Positions 1-5,130 of a stretch of 5,130 nucleotides of DNA are shown here, piece after piece. The notes beneath the pieces were generated by a model. That model was not told the DNA's origin. It searched no databases and was given only the letters and a program-made list of their open reading frames with translations. Both the position numbers and the translations under genes were made by a program. Within the stretch, counting starts at the first letter, position 1; each line of letters opens with the position of its first letter. Source of the DNA: Bacteroidota bacterium (GTDB taxonomy: Bacteria > Bacteroidota > Bacteroidia > Chitinophagales > Chitinophagaceae); the NCBI GenBank assembly GCA_029778965.1, contig JAKPBL010000379.1, forward strand, positions 1-5,130, written 5' to 3'.

Positions 1-1697
1 AAACGTTTGCGCAAACCTACAGCCAGTTCCAGGCAAATGGAAACGGATACACGTACTACCTGCAGCCCCTGCAAAAGATCCACCTGCAGTCGAACCTCGA
101 AAACGAGTACCGCCCGAATGGCAGCATCCGGGCGGTATATGTTTTTGCCGTAGTAGCTGTTTTTATCCTCTTCATTGCCTGTATCAATTTCATCAATCTG
201 TCTACCGCCCGTTCTACCGAAAGAGCCAGGGAGGTCGGCATCCGCAAAACATTCGGTTCCGAAAAAAAATCACTGATCGGCCAGTTCCTGGTTGAATCTA
301 CCGTGCTGAGCCTGGTAAGCATGTGCATCGCACTCCTGCTCGTATTTGCCCTGCTGCCTTTTTTCAACCAGGTGTCAGACAAACATTTGCAGCTCCCGGT
401 ATTCTTTACACCGGCAAACAGCGCCATGCTGTTGCTGCTGACCATCATTACGGGGCTGCTGGCCGGCCTCTATCCCGCACTGATCCTGTCGTCTTTCAAA
501 CCCATACAGGTGTTAAAGGGCAAATTCAAGTCGACCGGCTACGGCCTGGCCCTGCGAAACGGACTGGTGGTTTTCCAGTTCGCCATATCGGTGGTGCTGA
601 TTGTTTGCACCATCATCGTTCACTCGCAAATGAACTTTATGACCAGCGGCGGCGAGCTGGGCTTTCAGAAAGACAACACGATCATTATCGAAAGGGCCGA
701 CCTGCTGAACGACAAAACGAAAACATTTAAAACAGCCCTGCTGCAGGTACCGGGGGTCGCCGGCGCTACGAGCGCCAGCGCTTTCCCCGGACAGGAAAAT
801 TATTTCGGCACCAGTTGGACGGCGCCCGGCAACCAGGAGCCGATGACGGGCAGGGGTATTATTACCGACGAACAGTATCAAAGCGCACTTGGCCTGCAAC
901 TGAAAGAAGGACGATTCTTTTCCAACAATTTTCCCGGCGACTCGCTGGCCGTCGTTTTGAATGAAAAAGCTGTCGCCGAGCTCGGGCTGCAGAAACCACT
1001 GGGTTCCCGGCTGACAAGCCGCGACAATTTTGCCCTCGGTAAAAACGGCGAGCCGCTTACTTATACCGTTATAGGTGTACTGAAAGATTATCATTACCAG
1101 TCGCTCCGCACCAATATCACACCGCTGGTTTTTGCCAGCGCTGCCCGTTTCAACGACCAAACGCCGTTTCTGGCCGTGAGAATAGAAGCGGGTCATTTCA
1201 AGACGGCGATTGCCGCCCTGGAGCAAACCTGGACAACATTTATAAAAGACCGGCCTTTTCACTATTCCTTCCTCGACAAGACCGTGGAGGCGCAATATCA
1301 CGCCGAGCAGACCATGCAGAAAATATTCAGCTTTTTTGCATCGCTGGCCGTATTCATCGCCTGTATGGGCTTATTGGGGCTGGCCGCCTATACCACCCAG
1401 CAACGTACCCGCGAAATCGGCATCCGGAAGGTATTGGGAGCCTCCGCCGGCGCCATTACAAAAATGTTATGCATCGGTTTCATGCGGCTGGTGATCATCG
1501 CTTCCCTCATTGCCTTTCCCCTTGCCTGGCTGGTTATGCACCGCTGGTTACAGGATTTTGCCTACCGGGTATCCATCGGCTGGCAGGCATTTGCAGCAGC
1601 CGGCATACTGGCCATTATCGTTGCGCTGGCGACCATTGGCTTCCAGGCGCTGAAAGCCGCCATGGCCAATCCGGTGAAAAGCCTGCGGGCGGAGTAA
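1..1697 (+). CDS. ABC transporter permease, MacB/FtsX family (5' truncated by window edge)
   Basis: The reading frame is open from base 3 with no stop until TAA at 1695-1697, giving 564 visible residues. It is an inner-membrane permease of the MacB/FtsX class, which works with a separate ATPase; such systems are usually linked to export of lipids, peptides or drugs or to mechanotransmission, and the substrate cannot be told here. Visible residues 45-66 are a membrane segment ending in NFINLSTARS, followed by the cytoplasmic motif EVGIRK (77-82). Further helices lie near 102-121, 139-163 (ending GLYPALILSSF) and 185-207. A long periplasmic MacB-like domain follows (about 209-440). The second FtsX domain (about 441-560) repeats the motif as EIGIRKVLGAS (471-481) and has the closing NPVKSLRAE. 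Bacteroidota members with this two-FtsX layout are about 780-810 aa, so roughly 220-240 N-terminal residues lie outside. A GTG at 303 is only an internal valine. No ATPase gene is visible. Confidence 0.93.
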   Translation, partial: TFAQTYSQFQANGNGYTYYLQPLQKIHLQSNLENEYRPNGSIRAVYVFAVVAVFILFIACINFINLSTARSTERAREVGIRKTFGSEKKSLIGQFLVESTVLSLVSMCIALLLVFALLPFFNQVSDKHLQLPVFFTPANSAMLLLLTIITGLLAGLYPALILSSFKPIQVLKGKFKSTGYGLALRNGLVVFQFAISVVLIVCTIIVHSQMNFMTSGGELGFQKDNTIIIERADLLNDKTKTFKTALLQVPGVAGATSASAFPGQENYFGTSWTAPGNQEPMTGRGIITDEQYQSALGLQLKEGRFFSNNFPGDSLAVVLNEKAVAELGLQKPLGSRLTSRDNFALGKNGEPLTYTVIGVLKDYHYQSLRTNITPLVFASAARFNDQTPFLAVRIEAGHFKTAIAALEQTWTTFIKDRPFHYSFLDKTVEAQYHAEQTMQKIFSFFASLAVFIACMGLLGLAAYTTQQRTREIGIRKVLGASAGAITKMLCIGFMRLVIIASLIAFPLAWLVMHRWLQDFAYRVSIGWQAFAAAGILAIIVALATIGFQALKAAMANPVKSLRAE

Positions 1698-1703
1698 CCG
1701 TAA

Positions 1704-2045
1704 ACAGAAAACAACAGGGGTACGTTCGGACACGACAAGGTCATCATCAGCGTGGTGCTGAGCCTGGGGATCACTCACTTACTGAAAGGGGTTGCCAGGG
1801 TTATCGGTAACCACGAAAAACCGCAACGCTACCGGATACACCTGTTATGGGAGCTCTACACCTTGCTGCTGCTGCTCGGTTCCTGGTGGTGGGAGTACCG
1901 CCTTGGCGCCATCAGGCAATGGCATTTGGGATCGTACCTGTTCATCATATTCTATATCACCTGCTTCTACCTGCTCTGTATCATGCTGATGCCATCTCCC
2001 CCGCATCACTGTGCGTTCTTACCGCACCGCAACCATTCCACGTAG
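1704..2045 (+). pseudogene. Remnant of a small multi-helix membrane protein gene, start lost and 3' end missing
   Basis: After the permease stop and a second in-frame TAA (1701-1703) the same frame stays open to TAG at 2043-2045. From about 1722 it encodes a convincing membrane protein: FGHDKVIISVVLSLGITHLL (helix 1, then KGVARVI), a basic linker, LLWELYTLLLLLGSWWWEY (helix 2), and LGSYLFIIFYITCFYLLCIM (helix 3). It resembles, from memory, an uncharacterised integral membrane family with the pattern SLGLTHLL, W-H-LW and FWWW, usually nearly twice this long. No ATG, GTG or TTG precedes helix 1; the first candidate, GTG at 1752, starts inside it. After LMP (about 1992) the protein character disappears and the last 14-18 codons are antisense to the dsbD 3' end. 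I infer a 5'-inactivated, 3'-truncated gene. The alternative is a live gene starting at GTG 1752 (97 aa, ending within dsbD), which I consider less likely. Confidence 0.6.
1987..2008. repeat. Perfect 6-bp inverted repeat at the convergent gene junction
   Basis: TGATGC (1987-1992) and GCATCA (2003-2008) are exact inverted repeats separated by the 10 bases CATCTCCCCC. The right arm includes the dsbD stop codon (minus strand). In RNA from either strand this could form a short hairpin, but neither side is followed by a T-rich run, so it is at best a weak terminator. No other terminator is visible between the convergent genes. Confidence 0.3.
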
Positions 2046-4000
2046 CTGGCTGCATCGGGCGTATAACCCACCGGCTGGTTCAGCAGTTTTTCATCCGACG
2101 ATACGATCGCATACAAAGGTTGCGAGGCGTTTTTGAAGTTCTCGGTCTGGAAAGTGATGTATTTATCACCCACCGTCTTTATTTCCACTTTCGCGCCGGC
2201 CGCATTGGTGTATAGAAACTGTTCGGCATCGGGCAGCACTTTCCGGTCGTCGACATACAGTGACACGAGAATAAAATCTTTTTCGATCAGCTCCTGCACT
2301 TCAGGTCGCGTCCACACGTTCTCCTCCATCTTGCGGCAGTTCACGCAGGCCCAACCGGTGAAATCGATGAGCAGGGGCTTACCGGTTTGCCTGCTGAGCG
2401 CAAGGGCTTTTTCATAGTCGTTAATTACCTGCGCTTCCACCCCTTTCCCCTTGGCCGCGCCCTCGCCGTAAATGCTGTAATGCAGGGGCGGCGGGAATCC
2501 GCTTACCAGCGAGCGGTTGGCCCAGGGTGTATCGGTTACTCCCGGTATCAGGTACAGGGCAAAGAGCAGGAAGGCCGTGGCCAACAGTTTGCGGCCGGCG
2601 CCCAGCTTCGCCGGCGGCGGATCATGCCTGAATTTGAGGATGCCGAACAGGTAGAGGGCGGCCGCCAGCGAGATCAGCACCCATAAACCGAAGAATACCT
2701 CGCGCTTGAGAATGCCCCAGTGCATCACCAGGTCGGCATTTGACAAGAATTTTATCATCAGCGCCAGCTCCACAAAAGCGAAAACGATCTTCACGGTGGT
2801 CATCCAGCTACCCGACCGCGGCAAGTGCGACAACCATTGGGGAAAGAGCGCAAACAGGGCAAAAGGCAATCCCAGCGCCAGCCCGAACCCTCCCATCGCC
2901 ACGGTGAGCTGCAGCGCACCACCGTTCTGGTTCAGCGCGCCTACCAGCAGGGTGCCGAGAATGGGGCCGGTGCAACTGAATGAAACGATCGCCAGGGTCA
3001 GCGCCATGAAGAAGATACCACCCAGGGTGCCCATATTCGATTTTTCATCGACCTTCTTGGTCATGCTGCTGGGCAGGGTGATCTCGAACAAGCCGAAGAA
3101 CGACAAGGCGAACACAAAAAAGATCAGCGCAAAAGCCAGGTTCAGCCAGGCATTGGTGGAAATATTATTGAGAATGTCTTCGCTGCCCGCATCGAGAAAA
3201 TAGAACGGAATGCTGAGCAGGATATAGATCAGGAAAATAAAAAAGCCATAGAGAAAGGCATTGCGGATACCCTGCCGCCGGCTCGGCGCACGTTTGGTAA
3301 AAAAACTCACCGTAAGGGGAATCATCGGAAAGGTGCAGGGCATGATCAGGCCAATAAGTCCGCCTGCGATGCCCAGCACAAAGATCGACCAAAGCCCCTT
3401 GCTCTCGGCATCTTCACCACCGGTACCGCCACAATTGGCAGCGGGACTTTTTGTATCGATGGAAGCCCGGCGGATAGCGGCATTGCCCGTTGCCGAGCCT
3501 TGCAGCCGGACATCGGCCGCCTGCAATTGCCCGCCGGCATCAGCAGAAAACTTAAACGGTACCTCTTCCGGTCCCACTATTTCTTCACCCTGCAGCGCCA
3601 TAAAAGCCAGGTGACCTTTCAACGCTGTTCCCGCCTGCACGCCGCTGACCGGCACCTCGATCTCTACCTTATTCTCAAATGATTTCAGCACTGCATTGTC
3701 GAACAACGGCTCGGCTTTTTCGACAACGGCACCTTTTTCCACGATGGCGCCGGCCTTGCCGGTAAAAGACGTATCAAATACGATCCGGCTATTGGGCTGG
3801 TCGTCGGGCATCGACGTAGAGTACATTCTCCAGCCGGGCCGGATGCTGCACGTAAATACGAGTACATCGCCGGCCGGCCGATGCTGCACGGCTGTAGAAA
3901 CCGTAACCGGCAAATCGGTCGTACCATCGGTGGTTTGCGCAAATCCGGTATTAATTGCCAGCGCCAACAGCGCCAGCATGCCCAAAAGCTTGTTGATCAT
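2006..4000 (-). CDS. dsbD: Protein-disulfide reductase DsbD, full length, with cysteine-less-pair N-terminal domain
   Basis: This 664-aa inner-membrane protein carries electrons from cytoplasmic thioredoxin to periplasmic thiol proteins. Start is ATG at 3998-4000, giving a signal peptide with probable cleavage after GFA (21/22). Residues about 25-152 are a DsbD N-terminal (alpha-like) domain. About eight membrane segments follow (about 203-222, 247-268, 284-306, 325-350, 365-388, 402-420, 434-455, 470-487), with the two redox cysteines in MPCTFP (C222) and FSCTGP (C343). The C-terminal thioredoxin-like domain (about 522-660) has the WACVNC active site (C552, C555). Length and order fit canonical DsbD. 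Oddity: the alpha-like domain has one cysteine (C51), and the positions expected to hold the alpha-domain cysteine pair are L136 and I141. The start lies 15 bp after the upstream alpha-domain gene, so the two are probably co-transcribed. No Shine-Dalgarno is seen, as is common in Bacteroidota. Confidence 0.95.
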   Translation of the reverse strand: MINKLLGMLALLALAINTGFAQTTDGTTDLPVTVSTAVQHRPAGDVLVFTCSIRPGWRMYSTSMPDDQPNSRIVFDTSFTGKAGAIVEKGAVVEKAEPLFDNAVLKSFENKVEIEVPVSGVQAGTALKGHLAFMALQGEEIVGPEEVPFKFSADAGGQLQAADVRLQGSATGNAAIRRASIDTKSPAANCGGTGGEDAESKGLWSIFVLGIAGGLIGLIMPCTFPMIPLTVSFFTKRAPSRRQGIRNAFLYGFFIFLIYILLSIPFYFLDAGSEDILNNISTNAWLNLAFALIFFVFALSFFGLFEITLPSSMTKKVDEKSNMGTLGGIFFMALTLAIVSFSCTGPILGTLLVGALNQNGGALQLTVAMGGFGLALGLPFALFALFPQWLSHLPRSGSWMTTVKIVFAFVELALMIKFLSNADLVMHWGILKREVFFGLWVLISLAAALYLFGILKFRHDPPPAKLGAGRKLLATAFLLFALYLIPGVTDTPWANRSLVSGFPPPLHYSIYGEGAAKGKGVEAQVINDYEKALALSRQTGKPLLIDFTGWACVNCRKMEENVWTRPEVQELIEKDFILVSLYVDDRKVLPDAEQFLYTNAAGAKVEIKTVGDKYITFQTENFKNASQPLYAIVSSDEKLLNQPVGYTPDAASYVEWLRCGKNAQ

Positions 4001-4015
4001 ATAACTGAGCTGGTA

Positions 4016-4468
4016 TTAGCCGCCAACAGCAATTTTGAAATTGACCGTAGAAGGCGGCAGGCATTCGCGGTCGTTGCATACGATAAATTCAACCTTTCCC
4101 GCCAGGCTGGTCTTCGCCTTACCCTTTACTTTCACCTGCTGTACGAAAGTGACGGTTTTCTCGAAATAGCGAACGTCTGATTTGAAAACCTCTTCGTATT
4201 TCTTCACCAGCCGGCCGTTTTCCTTTACCTGTCCGTTCAATGACAGCAGGGGGTTCTTGGTAAACTCGAAGCTGGTCGGCAGCGGCCCGTCGCCTGCATC
4301 CTGGCTGTAAATATGATAATTGCCGCCCACGGCAGCCGTCATCAGCACTTCATAGGTATCTGCGCTGATCTTTTTGGATTCGAACGACCATTTGACCTGC
4401 TTTTCGCTTTGGGCGAAAGCAAATACAACAGCCACCAGGAAGAGTAAAGTGGTAAAGATTTTTTTCAT
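4016..4468 (-). CDS. Exported stand-alone DsbD N-terminal (alpha-like) domain protein with CX4C pair
   Basis: The product is 150 aa, starting at ATG 4466-4468 and ending at TAA 4016-4018. The start is chosen because MKKIFTTLLFLVAVVFAFA is a classic signal peptide (cleavage likely A19/Q20); a TTG nine codons upstream (4495) would put unsuitable residues in front of it. The mature part matches the DsbD N-terminal domain: beta-rich, with GNYHIYSQ (49-56), the FEKTV strand (102-106) and the C-terminal FIVCNDRECLPPSTVNF (128-144). C131 and C136 correspond in position to the cysteine pair of the E. coli DsbD alpha domain, followed like it by a PP motif. The role inferred is a periplasmic (or, if lipidless, soluble) thiol carrier that receives electrons from the membrane DsbD encoded 15 bp downstream and passes them to client proteins. 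No lipobox cysteine is present at the signal cleavage site. The domain assignment is firm; the electron-transfer role is inferred. Confidence 0.88.
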   Translation of the reverse strand: MKKIFTTLLFLVAVVFAFAQSEKQVKWSFESKKISADTYEVLMTAAVGGNYHIYSQDAGDGPLPTSFEFTKNPLLSLNGQVKENGRLVKKYEEVFKSDVRYFEKTVTFVQQVKVKGKAKTSLAGKVEFIVCNDRECLPPSTVNFKIAVGG

Positions 4469-4504
4469 ACCACAAAAATGGCTGAATTTCTGCAAATGTT
4501 ATTC

Positions 4505-4528
4505 TAAAACTGGGAACACTGCCAGTCT
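4505..4528 (-). terminator. Possible intrinsic terminator after purQ
   Basis: Read on the minus strand, ACTGG and CCAGT form a 5-bp stem (extendable by an A-T and a G-T pair) around an 8-base loop, followed by TTTT. It lies 17 bp or more past the purQ stop and before the alpha-domain gene. A shorter CCCT/AGGG hairpin sits just upstream (4531-4544). The stem is short and the T run brief, so termination efficiency would be modest; it may separate purQ from the thiol genes. Confidence 0.35.
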
Positions 4529-4544
4529 GTCCCTATGATAAGGG

Positions 4545-5130
4545 TCACATAACCAGCGCTTTCAGCACCCGGCGGCCGTCCACATTACCCAATGCCTCGG
4601 CGGCGGCCCTTTCTGGGTGGGGCATCATGCCGAATACGTTGCCCTGCTGGTTCCGGATACCTGCTATATTGCGCATCGCCCCGTTGGGGTTGGCTTCGGC
4701 GGTCACCTGCCCTTTTTGATCGCAGTAGCGGTAGATGACCTGGTCATTGGCTTCCAGGGCGTCGAGCACCCGCTCTTCCGCAAAATAACGGCCCTCGCCG
4801 TGGGCAATGGGGATGGTCAGGGCCTTATCGGCGCCCAAACCGGACAAGTGGATGTTCTTACAAATAAACTGCTGGTTGGCATTCCGGAGCAGCACGCCCG
4901 GCAACAGTCCCGATTCGCACAGGATCTGGAAGCCATTGCATACCCCCAGCACCTTTCCTCCTTTGGCAGCAAATTCGACCACGCTTTGCATCATGGGGCT
5001 GAACCGGGCGATGGCACCGCAGCGCAGGTAGTCGCCGTAAGAGAAACCGCCCGGCAGCACAATGCAGTCTTCCTTGCCGAAAGCACTGAGATCCTTGTCT
5101 TTGTGCCAAAGCATAATCACCTCCTTCCCC
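4545..5130 (-). CDS. purQ: Phosphoribosylformylglycinamidine synthase subunit PurQ (5' truncated by window edge)
   Basis: PurQ is the glutaminase subunit of FGAM synthase; it releases ammonia from glutamine for PurL to convert FGAR to FGAM in purine synthesis, in the cytoplasm. The visible 194 residues begin GKEVIMLWHKD at the right edge and end at TGA 4545-4547. Diagnostic class I glutamine amidotransferase features are present: PGGFSYGDYLRCGAIARF (visible 26-43), the nucleophile in GVCNGFQ (C64), AHGEGRY, and the His/Glu of the triad in MMPHPERA (H171, E173). Bacterial PurQ is about 220-230 aa, so about 30 N-terminal residues, including the usual PGSNCD-like segment, lie outside the window. 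The GTG at 5118-5120 is an internal valine, not a start. A separate short PurQ implies that PurL (and normally PurS) are encoded separately elsewhere. No defect is seen in the visible part. Confidence 0.96.
   Translation of the reverse strand, partial: GKEVIMLWHKDKDLSAFGKEDCIVLPGGFSYGDYLRCGAIARFSPMMQSVVEFAAKGGKVLGVCNGFQILCESGLLPGVLLRNANQQFICKNIHLSGLGADKALTIPIAHGEGRYFAEERVLDALEANDQVIYRYCDQKGQVTAEANPNGAMRNIAGIRNQQGNVFGMMPHPERAAAEALGNVDGRRVLKALVM

Noticed and set aside
513..1301. Long open frame of 262 codons on the minus strand within the permease gene
   Set aside because: It lies wholly antisense to a clearly recognisable permease domain, its translation has no family-like features, and long antisense frames are common in GC-rich coding DNA.
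1746..1765. Short CAGC/GCTG inverted repeat after the permease
   Set aside because: Only 4 bp of stem, no T run, and located inside the remnant's helix-1 coding sequence, so a terminator call is not supported.
2706..3203. Plus-strand open frame of 165 codons opposite dsbD
   Set aside because: It is antisense to the conserved DsbD membrane domain; the composition is low in recognisable structure and no motif is seen.
4469..4495. TTG start nine codons upstream of the alpha-domain gene's ATG
   Set aside because: It would place QKFSHFCG before a textbook MKK signal peptide; the ATG at 4466-4468 is far more plausible.
4473..4504. Promoter-like sequences TAACATTTG and CATTTTTG upstream of the alpha-domain gene (minus strand)
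   Set aside because: Each is an imperfect match to TAnnTTTG and neither has a TTG box at the proper distance of about 19-20 bases; the second would also start transcription at the start codon.
1..5130. CRISPR arrays, tRNA or rRNA genes, insertion sequences, attachment sites, or a new defence system
   Set aside because: No regularly spaced repeats, no tRNA or rRNA-like segment, no transposase or nuclease-like protein was found; nearly all sequence is explained by the permease, remnant, DsbD pair and PurQ.

Overview
The window looks like chromosomal DNA of a Bacteroidota member, most likely near the Chitinophagaceae. The grounds are protein style: a large two-FtsX-domain ABC permease with NFINLSTARS and EIGIRKVLGAS motifs, a DsbD with a WACVNC active site, and absent Shine-Dalgarno sequences. 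The taxonomic call rests on remembered family features, not on a search.

Layout. Left part, plus strand: the C-terminal 564 codons of a MacB/FtsX-type ABC permease, cut by the left edge and ending at 1697. Between it and the next gene (1698-2005) lies what appears to be the remnant of a three-helix membrane protein gene: no normal start codon, and the reading frame runs into the 3' end of the convergent dsbD. Middle and right part, all on the minus strand and read right to left: the 3' part of purQ (cut by the right edge), a 76-bp gap with a possible terminator hairpin, a small exported DsbD alpha-like domain protein (150 aa), and 15 bp later a full-length DsbD thiol-disulfide interchange protein (664 aa).

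How the genes work together. The small protein and DsbD very probably form one transcription unit for moving reductant from the cytoplasm to the periplasm. The most informative observation is that both carry a DsbD N-terminal (alpha-type) domain, but the two cysteines occur only in the stand-alone protein; ungapped alignment puts Leu and Ile at the equivalent positions of the fused domain. This suggests the stand-alone protein is the redox-active alpha partner and the fused domain has another role. purQ is a housekeeping purine gene and is probably only a neighbour. The permease is unrelated to the thiol pathway as far as the sequence shows.

I found no CRISPR array, tRNA, rRNA, insertion sequence or evident new defence system. 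The points worth a second look are the alpha-domain division of labour and the decayed membrane-protein gene at the convergent junction.
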